From the NCBI RefSeq assembly GCF_004348345.1, contig NZ_SMJZ01000002.1, forward strand, positions 1 to 64,000: a stretch of 64,000 nucleotides of DNA. Reading direction: 5' to 3'. Position 1 is the first letter of the stretch. Every line of letters starts with the position of its first letter. Source of the stretch: Nonomuraea longispora (GTDB lineage: Bacteria; Actinomycetota; Actinomycetes; Streptosporangiales; Streptosporangiaceae). Shown here piece by piece: positions 50,674 to 59,370 of the stretch. Both the position numbers and the translations under genes were made by a program. The notes beneath the pieces are model-generated. The model saw only the letters and a list, made by a program, of their open reading frames with translations. It did no database searches and was not told the origin of the DNA.

Positions 50674-51483
50674 GTGAAGGGCAGCCTGCAGTTCATCGGC
50701 AACGCGACCGTGCTGATCCGCTACAACGGCTTCACGCTGCTGACGGATCCCAACTTCCTGCACCGGGGACAGTTCGCCTACCTGGGCTACGGCCTGGTCT
50801 CACGCCGCCTCTCCGACCCTGCCGTCCCGATCGAGGAGCTGCCGCCGCTCGACGCGGTGGTGCTGTCCCACATGCACGGCGACCACTGGGACCGGGTGGC
50901 GCGCAGGGGACTGGACAGGGCGACGCCGATCGTCACGACGAGAGCGGCGGCCGGCCGGCTGCGACGCGGCGGCTTCCGGGCGAGCGTGGGGCTGGAGGAA
51001 TGGCAGCAGCACGAGCTGCACGGCCCCGGCGGCACGGTGCGACTCACCGCACTGCCCGCCAGGCACGCGCCGGGCCCGGCCGAGGCGCTGCTGCCGCCCG
51101 TGATCGGCACGATGCTGGAGTTCTGCAACCAGGACGAGCGCGTGGAGCTGACCATGCACATCAGCGGCGACACCCTGCTCGACCGCCGCCTCGACGCGAT
51201 CCCGCGCCGCTTCCCCGACATCGACCTGGCCGTCGTGCACCTGGGCGGCACGAAGCTGCTCGGCACGCTGCTGGTCACCATGGACGGCGAGCAGGGGGCC
51301 GCGTGGGTGGACCTGATCCACCCGCACACGGTAGTGCCCGTGCACTACGACGACTACACCGTCTTCTCGTCCCCGCTCGACGACTTCCGCCACCACATCG
51401 AGCGGGCCGGGCTGTCGGACAAGGTCGTCTACCTGGGCAGGGGCGAGGTGCGCGAGCTGGCCCCGCACCAGCTCCTGCGCTGA
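50674..51483 (+). CDS. MBL-fold metallo-hydrolase (UlaG/RomA-like)
   Basis: A 269-residue metallo-beta-lactamase-fold enzyme: LQFIGNATVLIRYNGFTLLT followed by DPNF, and AVVLSHMHGDHWD (zinc motif HxHxDH). LTALPARHAPGP, HISGDTLLDRRLDAIPRRFP and DLIHPHTVVPVHYDDY supply the remaining His and Asp ligands. Homologues are lactonases or nucleic-acid phosphodiesterases; the substrate is open. GTG start at 50674. Confidence 0.9.
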   Translation: MKGSLQFIGNATVLIRYNGFTLLTDPNFLHRGQFAYLGYGLVSRRLSDPAVPIEELPPLDAVVLSHMHGDHWDRVARRGLDRATPIVTTRAAAGRLRRGGFRASVGLEEWQQHELHGPGGTVRLTALPARHAPGPAEALLPPVIGTMLEFCNQDERVELTMHISGDTLLDRRLDAIPRRFPDIDLAVVHLGGTKLLGTLLVTMDGEQGAAWVDLIHPHTVVPVHYDDYTVFSSPLDDFRHHIERAGLSDKVVYLGRGEVRELAPHQLLR

Positions 51484-51554
51484 CCCGTCGCCACGCGCCC
51501 GCACGACTGCACGCGGTGGACGCCGTCCGCGCCCCCCGGACAACGCGCCCGCGT

Positions 51555-52562
51555 CTACTCCTCCTTGCCGGACCTGGCCCGGCTCGGCTGCACCCGCATC
51601 GGCTCGCCCGGCATCTTCGGGTAGTTGGGCGGGTAGGGCATGTCGCCGCGGTCGTCCTCGGCGAACAGGTCGAGCAGCGGCTCGATGGAGTGGGCGCGGT
51701 CCTCGACGGCCGCGTGCACGTCGCCCAGCTCGGCGAAGCGGGCCGGCACCGTGCGCAGGTCGAAGTCGCGCGGGTCGGCGTCGGCCAGCTCGTCCCAGGT
51801 GAGCGGCGTCGAGACGGGCGCGTGCGGCTTGGCCCTGACGGAGTAGGCGCTGACCACCGTACGGTCTCTGGCGTTCTGGTTGTAGTCGATGAAGACCCGC
51901 TCGCCGCGCTCCTCCTTCCACCACGCCGTGGTCACCAGGCCGGGGTCGCGCTCCTCCACGGCCCTGGCCAGGGCGATGCCGGCGTGGCGCACCTGGATGA
52001 AGTCCCAGCGCGGCTCGATGCGCACGGCGATGTGCGCGCCGCGGTTGCCCGACGTCTTGACGAACCCGTCCATCCCCAGGCCGGCCAGCACCTCGCGGGT
52101 GAGGAAGGCCGCCTTGCGCGCCGCGTCGAACTCGAGCCCAGGCTGTGGGTCGAGGTCGATGCGCAGCTCGTCGGGGTGCTCCACGTCGTCGGCGCGCACC
52201 TGCCACGGGTGGAAGTCGATGGTGCCGAGATTGGCGCAGTAGGCGATGGCGGCCACCTCGGTCACCAGCAGCGACTGGGCGGTGCGCCCGCTCGGGAAGG
52301 TCACCGTCACCGACCGGAGCCAGTCGGGATGCCGGGGCGGCATGCGCTTCTGGTAGATCGCGTCGGTCTGCACGCCGTCGGGGTGGCGCTTCAGGTTGGT
52401 CGGCCGGTCCTGGAGCGCCCTCAGCGCTCCCTCGCCGACGCTCACGTAATATTCCACCAGCTCCCGCTTGGTGGCGCCGATCCCAGGAAAATAGACCTTG
52501 TCTGGGTTGGTGACCTTGACGGTCCGCTCCCCCACCTCGAGTTCTATGTACGGCGATGCCAT
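51555..52562 (-). CDS. LigD-type DNA polymerase/primase (NHEJ polymerase domain)
   Basis: A 335-residue stand-alone polymerase domain of the archaeo-eukaryotic primase type: LRIDLDPQPGLEFDAARKAA (catalytic Asp pair), GFVKTSGNRGAHIAVRIEPR and VFIDYNQNARDRTVVSAYSV. RAKPHAPVSTPLTWDEL is the LigD-Pol signature. It adds nucleotides at double-strand-break ends in non-homologous end joining. No ligase or nuclease domain is fused and Ku is not nearby. The separate ATP-dependent ligase at 40.7 kb could be a functional partner. Confidence 0.93.
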   Translation of the reverse strand: MASPYIELEVGERTVKVTNPDKVYFPGIGATKRELVEYYVSVGEGALRALQDRPTNLKRHPDGVQTDAIYQKRMPPRHPDWLRSVTVTFPSGRTAQSLLVTEVAAIAYCANLGTIDFHPWQVRADDVEHPDELRIDLDPQPGLEFDAARKAAFLTREVLAGLGMDGFVKTSGNRGAHIAVRIEPRWDFIQVRHAGIALARAVEERDPGLVTTAWWKEERGERVFIDYNQNARDRTVVSAYSVRAKPHAPVSTPLTWDELADADPRDFDLRTVPARFAELGDVHAAVEDRAHSIEPLLDLFAEDDRGDMPYPPNYPKMPGEPMRVQPSRARSGKEE

Positions 52563-52888
52563 GCCACAGAACCTACTCCCCTCCTCCGACAAGGCGGGGT
52601 GGGCCCGTCCCGGAGCCTCCTCGGTGGCGGGACCGAGGGCTCGACGGGACGGACCGCCAGACCGTCCGCCGCCGTTCCGGGCGCTGGCGCGCCACCCGGC
52701 CGGCCGTGTCGATCCTCCGGCGGCGCCAGCACGGGCGTGGGCTGTGCCGCTCGGCGGGATCCGCGGACGATCTCACCCCTTGGCAGGAGGCGATGAACAC
52801 CCCCTTGCCGACAAAGACGCGAATTCGCACCAGAATGGATGCTTCCCCGGCGGAGATCTCTTTTTGCCGGAAGTCGTACTCTGGAGAC
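52563..52888. other. Gene-free 326 bp between LigD-Pol and msrB
   Basis: No gene I can support. The promoter for msrB should lie at its right end, where TACTCT (52878-52883) is 5 nt before the msrB ATG. Plus-strand open frames here are Arg/Pro-rich shadows without ribosome binding sites. Confidence 0.5.
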
Positions 52889-53290
52889 ATGGACAAGGTC
52901 GTCAAGAGCGAGGCCGAGTGGCGGGCACAGTTGTCACCCGAGGAGTACCAGGTCCTCAGGGAGGCCGGGACCGAGCGCCCGTTCACGGGGGAATACGTCG
53001 ACACCAAGACCGAAGGGGTCTATTCGTGCCGCGCCTGCGGTGCGGAGCTCTTCCGGTCCGACACCAAGTTCGAGTCGCACTGTGGCTGGCCGAGCTTCTT
53101 CGAGCCGTCCGACTCGGATGCGGTGAAGCTCATCGAGGACCGCAGCCTCGGGATGGTGCGTACGGAGGTACGCTGCGCCCAATGTGACTCGCATCTGGGG
53201 CATGTGTTCCACGGCGAGGGTTATGCGACGCCGACAGATGACCGGTACTGCATCAACTCGATCTCCCTTACCCTTGTACCCAAGGGGTGA
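52889..53290 (+). CDS. msrB: Peptide-methionine (R)-S-oxide reductase
   Basis: A 133-residue MsrB that repairs R-methionine sulfoxide. VYSCRACGAELF and VRCAQCDSHLGHVFHG form the zinc site, CGWPSFFEP is the substrate pocket, and RYCINSISLTLVPKG carries the catalytic Cys. The ATG follows GGAG with only 2 nt, and TACTCT five nt upstream could be the -10 of a near-leaderless message. Confidence 0.95.
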   Translation: MDKVVKSEAEWRAQLSPEEYQVLREAGTERPFTGEYVDTKTEGVYSCRACGAELFRSDTKFESHCGWPSFFEPSDSDAVKLIEDRSLGMVRTEVRCAQCDSHLGHVFHGEGYATPTDDRYCINSISLTLVPKG

Positions 53291-53340
53291 TCGGATCACG
53301 ACAGTGCGTGCCGATCGCCTCCACGGGGTAGGAGAATCGT

Positions 53341-53448
53341 GTGCGTCTTGTCCATCTTCGCCACCGCTGGGTGACGATCGAGACCATCGGACGCGTGGTG
53401 ACGCAGCGGTGCGAACGGTGCGCCAAGACCCGGGTGCGGGTCCGCTAG
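53341..53448 (+). CDS. Conserved 35-residue basic protein with a CxxC pair
   Basis: GTG at 53341 follows TAGGAGAATC (spacing 7). The peptide is MRLVHLRHRWVTIETIGRVV followed by TQRCERCAKTRVRVR. The CERC pair and eight Arg make a nucleic-acid or zinc contact plausible. I recall similar short CERCGKTR-type peptides in actinomycetes, but no function. It could also be part of the msrB transcript. Confidence 0.55.
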   Translation: MRLVHLRHRWVTIETIGRVVTQRCERCAKTRVRVR

Positions 53449-53460
53449 CCCGGCGCCCGC

Positions 53461-54339
53461 TCAGCCCGGGGCCGGATAGGTGATCCGGCAGCTGGTGTCG
53501 GAGGGTCCCAGGATGTTGGCCAGCACCGGGTTGCCGTTCTCCCCGAACTCCGCCTGCACGAACACCACGGGGCGGTCCACCCCCCGGGCGCGCAGGTAGG
53601 CGAGGCCGCGCTCGCAGAGCGTAAGGGCGGTGGCGGAGTTCCCCGCCGACTCCGGCAGATCCGTGTAGATCCGCAAATATCCGCCGACCATGCGGATGTC
53701 CTTGAGCCGCTTCAGCGCCTTGTCGTCCGCGCCCCAACGCGTACGGAAGAACTCCGCCGCCTCGCGGTCCGTGTGCCGCGACGGCCCGTCGGCGCGGTGC
53801 CCCGCGGTGTCACCCGTCTCCGGGTCGCCCGCCACGTCGGCGCCCGCCACGTCAGGGTCGCCCGTGCCCGCCACCAGCCCCGGCTCGGCAGCCTCCGGGC
53901 TCGCGGCTCCCGCTTCGCGACCGGCGGCGCCGGTGGCCCTGGGCCGCGCGGGCGTGCGTACCTCACGTGAGGTGACCCGCGCGCCGGCCTCCGCGGTCGC
54001 GCTCGCCCCCGCGCCGGACCGGCCGGGCGACGAGCCGCTTCCCCGTTCCACGGTCGTCCGCGTGGATGGTGGCGTGGGGCCGTCCGCGGCGGTGGACGGC
54101 CCGGCGGAAATGGCGGTCAGCGCGCCGCCGAAGGCCTGGTTGACAGCGAGCAGCGCGGCGGCCCCCAGCGTGATCGCGCCCGCCAGCAGCCCGCGCCTGT
54201 GGGTGCGGCGCCGGTGGCGCAGTCCGCGCCTGCGGACCGCCCGGTGCCCGGGTCGACTCCAAGCGTGTCGGCTCCGGGCGTGCGCCGCCGCGTGACGGCC
54301 GGCCGCGCGCCGCCGGCCGGACCTGCCCGACTCGTCCAC
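53461..54339 (-). CDS. Single-pass membrane protein with Ala/Gly/Pro-rich linker and C-terminal domain
   Basis: A 292-residue protein. A strongly basic cytoplasmic N-terminus (RAVRRRGLRHRRRTHRRG) leads into one membrane segment (LLAGAITLGAAALLAVNQAF). About 120 residues of Ala/Gly/Pro/Thr/Asp-rich linker follow. A folded C-terminal domain follows (FFRTRWGADDKALKRLKDIR, YLRIYTDLPESAGNSATALT, YLRARGVDRPVVFVQAEFGE). The last Cys pair could form a disulfide. Function unknown. GTG 54339 is preceded by GGGAGG. Confidence 0.75.
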   Translation of the reverse strand: MDESGRSGRRRAAGRHAAAHARSRHAWSRPGHRAVRRRGLRHRRRTHRRGLLAGAITLGAAALLAVNQAFGGALTAISAGPSTAADGPTPPSTRTTVERGSGSSPGRSGAGASATAEAGARVTSREVRTPARPRATGAAGREAGAASPEAAEPGLVAGTGDPDVAGADVAGDPETGDTAGHRADGPSRHTDREAAEFFRTRWGADDKALKRLKDIRMVGGYLRIYTDLPESAGNSATALTLCERGLAYLRARGVDRPVVFVQAEFGENGNPVLANILGPSDTSCRITYPAPG

Positions 54340-54495
54340 CCCGCCTCCCTGCCCGGACCCGCACGGATCCGCCGATGGGACGTACCGGCCCCGCGCACGC
54401 CCGACGAACTGGGGTTTTCCCTGATTGTGACAAGGCGGCCCGTGCAAAACAGGTGGATCGCCGACTCGGGTCTTGATCTTTTCCGGCGGGCGCGT

Positions 54496-55197
54496 TCAGG
54501 GAAGGGCGGCGACGAGCTCCTGCACCGGCTTGCGGGCCCCGGTGTAGAACGGGATCTCCACCCGGGTGTGCCTGCGGGCCTTCGCGCCGCGCAACGTGCG
54601 CATCAGGTCGACGATCCTGTGCAGTTCGTCGGCCTCGAACGCCAGCATCCACTCGTAGTCGTTGAGCGAGAAGCACGCCACCGTGTTGGCCCGCACGTCG
54701 GGATAGTCGCGCGCCATCCTGCCGTGCTCGGCCAGCATCGCCCGCCGCTCGGAGTCCTCCAGGAGATACCACTCGTACGAGCGGACGAACGGGTAGACGC
54801 TCACGTAGGCCCGCGGCTCCTCCTCGGCGAGGAAGGCCGGGATGTGCGACTTGTTGAACTCGGCCGGCCGGTGCAGCGCCATCGCCGACCAGACCGGCCT
54901 GCTGTGCCGGCCGAGCGCGGTGCGGCGGAACCCGGCGTAGACGTCCTGGAGGTCCTCGGGCGTGGGCGCGTGCCACCAGAACATGTAGTCGGCGTCGGCC
55001 CGGAAACCCGACACGTCGTAGACCCCCCTGGTCACGACGTCCTTCCCGGCCGCCTGGTCGAGCAGCTCGGTGACCTCGCGCGCGAGGCCGTCGCGGTCGC
55101 TCGGGCACGGCCCGGTCGCCTGGAAGACCGACCACATCGTGTAACGGATCACCTGGTTGAGATCGCGGGCCTTGAGCCGCGCGGCGCCCTCTGTCAT
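54496..55197 (-). CDS. chdC: Hydrogen peroxide-dependent haem synthase (coproheme decarboxylase)
   Basis: A 233-residue chlorite-dismutase-fold enzyme that converts coproheme to haem b in the coproporphyrin-dependent pathway: [60 protein letters not shown] (haem-ligand His), [17 protein letters not shown] and [20 protein letters not shown]. Its start lies 5 bp past the cgoX stop, so the two form an operon. This places the organism among coproporphyrin-pathway actinobacteria. Confidence 0.95.
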   Translation of the reverse strand: MTEGAARLKARDLNQVIRYTMWSVFQATGPCPSDRDGLAREVTELLDQAAGKDVVTRGVYDVSGFRADADYMFWWHAPTPEDLQDVYAGFRRTALGRHSRPVWSAMALHRPAEFNKSHIPAFLAEEEPRAYVSVYPFVRSYEWYLLEDSERRAMLAEHGRMARDYPDVRANTVACFSLNDYEWMLAFEADELHRIVDLMRTLRGAKARRHTRVEIPFYTGARKPVQELVAALP

Positions 55198-55202
55198 GGT
55201 CC

Positions 55203-56606
55203 TCATTCTCCTCGCAGTGACAGGTGGTCCAGAATCTGGGCGGCCGCCGTACGCGCGGCGCCGACGCACGCCGGGACGCCGATGCCGTCGTAGGCCGCGC
55301 CGCACACGGCCAGCCCGGGCTGCACGGCCACCGCCGAGCGCACCCTGGCCACCCGGTCGAGGTGGCCCACGTTGTACTGCGGCAGCGCGCCTCCCCAGCG
55401 CGTCACCCGGCTGTCCACGGGCAGCCCGCGCACGCCCATCACGTCGCCCATCTCGGCCATGGCCAGCGACACCAGCTCGGTGTCCTCGCGCTGGAGCAGG
55501 TGCTCCTCGCCGATCCTGCCGATCGAGCAGCGCAGGATCACCAGGTCTCTCGCCAGGTGGGGCCACTTCACCGAGCTGAACGTGACCGCCTTGACCGGCC
55601 GGCCCTCCACGGGCGGCACCAGGTAGCCGCTGACGGCGGGCGGCTCGGGGAAGGCGTCGACCGGGTAGGCGAGCGTGACGACGGCCATGCTGGCGTAGTC
55701 GATCCTGGCCAGCTCGTTCGCCGCCTTGGGCGCCTCGTGCCCGAGCAGCCGGCTCGCCGCGGGCCCCGGCACGGCCACGATCACCGCGTCCGCCTCGATG
55801 GCCTCGGGCCTTGGCACGGGGCCCGTCACGAGCCGCCAGCCGTGCTCCGTCCTGTGCAGTTCGCGGGCGGTCACACCGGTCCTGACGTCGGCGCCGGACG
55901 CCTTCGCGACCGCCTCGGGCAGGCCGCCGACGCCGTTCTTGAGCGAGGTGAAGACGGGCCCCGCGTCCTTCGGCGCGTCCTCGACGAGCTGCCGGGCCGC
56001 GGACAACAGCGAGCGCTCAGAACGTGCCACGGCCGCCACGCGCGGCATCGTGGCCTCCAGCGACAACATGTCGGAACGGCCCGCGTACACGCCTCCGAGC
56101 AGCGGCTCCACCAGCCGCTCCACCACCTCCGAACCCATCCTGGCCCGGATGTAGGCGGCCACCGACACGTCGGTGCGCACCAGGGTGGGCGGCAGGAGTT
56201 GGTCGAGCGGCACGCGCAGCAGCCCGCCGGGCGAGACGATGCCGGACCTCGCCAGCTCGGCCAGGTCCGACGGCACGCCCATGACCTGGCCCTTCGGCAG
56301 GTGACGCAGCGTGCCCCTGGTGTAGACGGCCGAGCGCGTCGTGCCGGGGAACACCAGCTCCTCACCGAGCCCGACCGCCCTGGCCAGCTCGGCGCCCTCG
56401 GGCCGGCGGGCCAGCATGGCCTCCGCTCCCGCGTCGACGCTGACCCCGGCGACCTCCGAGGCGTACAGCTTGCCGCCGATGCGCGGCGAACCCTCGAGGA
56501 CCGTCACCTTCACTTGCTCGCCGGCGCCCTGGCGGAGGTGCCAGGCGGCGGCCAGACCGGAGATCCCGCCACCGACCACGACCACGTGCGTCCTGTTCCC
56601 TTCCAC
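55203..56606 (-). CDS. cgoX: Coproporphyrinogen III oxidase / protoporphyrinogen oxidase-type flavoprotein
   Basis: A 467-residue flavoprotein of the HemY fold: [20 protein letters not shown] (FAD site), [40 protein letters not shown]-like central region, and [20 protein letters not shown] followed by VGAARTAA at the C-terminus. In the coproporphyrin pathway it makes coproporphyrin III for ferrochelatase and ChdC. The GTG start at 56606 gives [14 protein letters not shown]. hemE lies upstream on the same strand. Confidence 0.92.
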   Translation of the reverse strand: MEGNRTHVVVVGGGISGLAAAWHLRQGAGEQVKVTVLEGSPRIGGKLYASEVAGVSVDAGAEAMLARRPEGAELARAVGLGEELVFPGTTRSAVYTRGTLRHLPKGQVMGVPSDLAELARSGIVSPGGLLRVPLDQLLPPTLVRTDVSVAAYIRARMGSEVVERLVEPLLGGVYAGRSDMLSLEATMPRVAAVARSERSLLSAARQLVEDAPKDAGPVFTSLKNGVGGLPEAVAKASGADVRTGVTARELHRTEHGWRLVTGPVPRPEAIEADAVIVAVPGPAASRLLGHEAPKAANELARIDYASMAVVTLAYPVDAFPEPPAVSGYLVPPVEGRPVKAVTFSSVKWPHLARDLVILRCSIGRIGEEHLLQREDTELVSLAMAEMGDVMGVRGLPVDSRVTRWGGALPQYNVGHLDRVARVRSAVAVQPGLAVCGAAYDGIGVPACVGAARTAAAQILDHLSLRGE

Positions 56607-56982
56607 GCCTCCCGACGCTACCGCCTGACGGCACCGCCCACCCGCCCGGGTAGGGGGACAACACAGCGAATCGGGGAGTGACGCCCCGGCCATGGGCTCC
56701 GCCCAGGCCCGGCCCGAGCAGCACGACGCCCGCCGGTCCCCAGAGCAGTCCACCGAGCGGTCCGGCTCGCAGGCGGACGGTGACGGCGTCGTCTCCGGCG
56801 TGACCGGTGCTGCCGTGGGTGGTCGCCCCGCTTCCGCTCGTCCTCCTGGTGGTCTATCTGGTACGCCGTGACCGCGCCGCGCGTACCCACGTCGTGTCCC
56901 CTCCCCGGGCCCGAAACCCGGCGGCCCGGACCCCACGGCCGCCTGAACAGCCGCCGGCTTGTCAGCTGTGGGGTGGGGCGGG
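56607..56982. other. Gene-free 376 bp between hemE and cgoX
   Basis: No gene I can support with confidence. A plus-strand frame from GTG 56807 has one hydrophobic run (LPWVVAPLPLVLLVVYLVRR) but no ribosome binding site and a low-complexity continuation. Minus-strand frames here run into the cgoX start without a plausible initiator. The cgoX promoter should be near 56650. Confidence 0.45.
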
Positions 56983-58008
56983 TCAGGCCGCGCCGGATTC
57001 GTGGACGAGGTCGGTGAGGCGTCTGAGCTGGTGGGGGTCGGTCGAGGGCAGGACGCCGTGCCCGAGGTTGAACACGTGCCCCTCCGCCGCGCGCCCGCGC
57101 CGCAGCACGTCGCGGGCCTTGCGTTCGACGACGTCCCACGGCGCGAGCAGGATCGCGGGGTCGAGGTTGCCCTGCAGCGCCCTGCCGGGCCCGACCCGGC
57201 GGGCGGCCTCGTCGAGCGGCACCCGCCAGTCGACCCCCACCACGTCGGCCCCCGCCTCGCCCAGCACGCCCAGCAGCTCGCCGGTGCCCACGCCGAAGTG
57301 GATGCGGGGCACGTCCTGGACGCCTTCGAGAATGCGCCGGGTGTGCGGCAGGACGAACTCGCGGTAGTCGTCCGGCGCCACCGCCCCCACCCAGGAGTCG
57401 AAGAGCTGCACGGCCGAGGCGCCCGCCGCGATCTGGATGCGCAGGTGTTCCAGGACGATGACGGACAGGCGCTCCATGAGGGCGTGCCACAACTCGGGCG
57501 CGCCGTACATCATGGCCTTGGTCTTGTCGTGGTTCTTCGACGGGCCGCCCTCGATCAGGTAGGAGCCGAGGGTGAAGGGCGCGCCGGCGAAGCCGATCAG
57601 CGGCGTGCCGCCCAGTTCTCCGGTGAGCGCCTGGACGGCCTCGGTGACGTAGGGCACGTCGCCGGGCTCCAGCGGGCGCAGCGCGTCGAGGTCCTTGGCG
57701 TCGCGGACGGGGTCGGCCACGACGGGACCGACGCCCGGCTTGATGTCGAGGTCGATGCCGATGGCCTTGAGGGGGACGACGATGTCGCTGAAGAAGATGG
57801 CCGCGTCCACGCCGTAGCGGCGGACCGGCTGCATGGTGATCTCGACGATCAGCTCGGGCGTCGCGCACGCGGTGAGCATGGGCACGCCCTCGCGGACCTT
57901 GAGATATTCCGGCAGCGAGCGCCCGGCCTGGCGCATGTACCAGACCGGTGTGTGCGGGACGGGCTGACGGCGGCAGGCACGCAGGAACGCTGAGTCGGCG
58001 AGGTTCAC
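56983..58008 (-). CDS. hemE: Uroporphyrinogen decarboxylase
   Basis: A 341-residue enzyme turning uroporphyrinogen III into coproporphyrinogen III. It has [20 protein letters not shown] (substrate-binding Arg), [80 protein letters not shown] followed by [13 protein letters not shown], and the C-terminal [17 protein letters not shown] chose GTG 58008, because the longer upstream frame has no ribosome binding site and CACGCT lies 7 nt before it, as for a leaderless start. Confidence 0.95.
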   Translation of the reverse strand: MNLADSAFLRACRRQPVPHTPVWYMRQAGRSLPEYLKVREGVPMLTACATPELIVEITMQPVRRYGVDAAIFFSDIVVPLKAIGIDLDIKPGVGPVVADPVRDAKDLDALRPLEPGDVPYVTEAVQALTGELGGTPLIGFAGAPFTLGSYLIEGGPSKNHDKTKAMMYGAPELWHALMERLSVIVLEHLRIQIAAGASAVQLFDSWVGAVAPDDYREFVLPHTRRILEGVQDVPRIHFGVGTGELLGVLGEAGADVVGVDWRVPLDEAARRVGPGRALQGNLDPAILLAPWDVVERKARDVLRRGRAAEGHVFNLGHGVLPSTDPHQLRRLTDLVHESGAA

Positions 58009-58395
58009 CCCCCAAGCGTGCCACGACGGGGCACCGGTCCGGCCGGCAGGAGGGCGTACGGCGTGAGGCGGCGTACGGAGTGGTTCTGTGCCGGGTGACG
58101 GATTCCACGACACGACACGAAGCGACCGTGTCGGAAAAACATCCATTGGACCTAGCAAATCATGATCAGATAGCCAGATGAAGGTTTACCGGTCCGCTCG
58201 GCGCGGCATCCCACTCGGGTCGAACACACCCCATGCCCACCCAGAGAGCCGGTCTCGACTGAGCCAAATGTTCGCCAAGCAACCGCGCGGCATCGATTCA
58301 GCGACCACTTTCAGGACACGCCGAGCGCGTTGCGGGGAAATGTGAGCGGCTCGTGCCAACGTCGGAGCCACAACCCGAAGAAAGGCCCCGCTTCG
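58009..58395. other. Gene-free 387 bp with lower GC
   Basis: The part from about 58130 to 58390 is visibly less GC-rich than its neighbours. A minus-strand open frame (58186-58551) contains AHISPQRARRVLKVVAESM and NIWLSRDRLSGWAWGVFDPS. It overlaps the Cys-rich gene opposite and has codon use unlike its surroundings. It may be a remnant of an acquired gene or chance. I assign nothing here. Confidence 0.4.
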
Positions 58396-58617
58396 ATGAC
58401 TCGTGCGATGCCCGCGTTGTGGAGTTTCCCAGAGCGCCGCAGTGAGTGTTGCCCGTCCTGTGCCGGTGTGCGCCCGTTCGAGCAGCCACCGTGTGCCGAC
58501 GGGCACGAGCAGGGCGAGTGCCCCGAGTGGGCCTGCGCCGGGTGCGGCCACGCGATCCTGCTCGGCTCCGCCGAGTCCACCCGGCCCGTTCGCCAGCCTG
58601 TTACGGCAGCGGCTTGA
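58396..58617 (+). CDS. Small Cys-rich zinc-binding protein
   Basis: A 73-residue protein from ATG 58396: MTRAMPALWSFPERRSECCP followed by SCAGVRPFEQPPCADGHEQG and ECPEWACAGCGHAILLG. Seven cysteines plus a His in CCPSC, PPCADGH, ECPEWAC and AGCGHA arrangement indicate a double zinc site. AAAGG lies 11 nt upstream. I recall similar short proteins in streptosporangia without function. Confidence 0.6.
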   Translation: MTRAMPALWSFPERRSECCPSCAGVRPFEQPPCADGHEQGECPEWACAGCGHAILLGSAESTRPVRQPVTAAA

Positions 58618-58677
58618 TCACTAAAGATGAGCACCCCCGTGGTCCCCTTCCGCCCGTCTTCGACCTACGCTTCGGCT

Positions 58678-59259
58678 ATGACACTCGGTGACCAACCACC
58701 GCCCCCCGCCGAGTTCACGCGCGCGGCGGAGAGTCTGCGGCTGTGCGAGGTCCGGCCGGAGATCGAGCTCGAGGACCTGCCCGCGCCGCAGCGGCTGGCC
58801 CCCTACTCCGCCGCCATCGGCGCCTCGGTCTACCGCGACGACGACGAGCTCGCCGTGGGCCGACTGATCCTGCTCTACGACCCCGACGGCCAGCGCGGCT
58901 GGGAGGGCCCGTTCCGCCTGGTCGCCTACGTCAGGGCCGACATGGAGCCGGAGATCACCTCCGACCCGCTGCTCGGCCCCGTCGTCTGGAGCTGGCTGAC
59001 CGAGGCGCTCGACGCCTACCAGGCCGGCTACTCCGCCGCCGGCGGCACGGTGACGCGAGCCGTGTCCGAGGGGTTCGGCAACAAGGCCGACGACCCGGTC
59101 ACGACCGAGCTGGAGCTGCGGGCCTCGTGGTCGCCGGCGCAGGAGGACCTCTCCGGCCATGTCGCCGCCTGGTGCGACCTGATGTGCCTGGCTGCGGGAA
59201 TGCCACCGCTCCCGCCCGACGTGGCCGCGCTGCCCCGCCGACATGACGACCAGACATGA
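58678..59259 (+). CDS. DUF3000 domain protein
   Basis: A 193-residue protein of the DUF3000 family: FTRAAESLRLCEVRPEIELE, APQRLAPYSAAIGASVYRDD, RLILLYDPDGQRGWEGPFRL, GPVVWSWLTEALDAYQAGYS and LELRASWSPAQEDLSGHVAA followed by WCDLMCLAAGMPPLPPDV. Function unknown; the family is actinobacterial and usually precedes RNase D, as here. TACGCT lies 6 nt before ATG 58678, fitting a leaderless start; an in-frame ATG at 58627 exists. Confidence 0.9.
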   Translation: MTLGDQPPPPAEFTRAAESLRLCEVRPEIELEDLPAPQRLAPYSAAIGASVYRDDDELAVGRLILLYDPDGQRGWEGPFRLVAYVRADMEPEITSDPLLGPVVWSWLTEALDAYQAGYSAAGGTVTRAVSEGFGNKADDPVTTELELRASWSPAQEDLSGHVAAWCDLMCLAAGMPPLPPDVAALPRRHDDQT

Positions 59260-59370
59260 GGCGCGCTCCGACGCCGGCCCGACCGGGCACGCACCACGTT
59301 TCCCCGCCTCGCTACGCTGGAATGCGCTTCCTCTCCGGCTGTGGGTCGGAGTAGCCACGGAAAAGGTCGA

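Noticed and set aside
56807-56960. Short membrane protein between hemE and cgoX
   Set aside because: One hydrophobic run only, no ribosome binding site, and the frame continues into the antisense of hemE.
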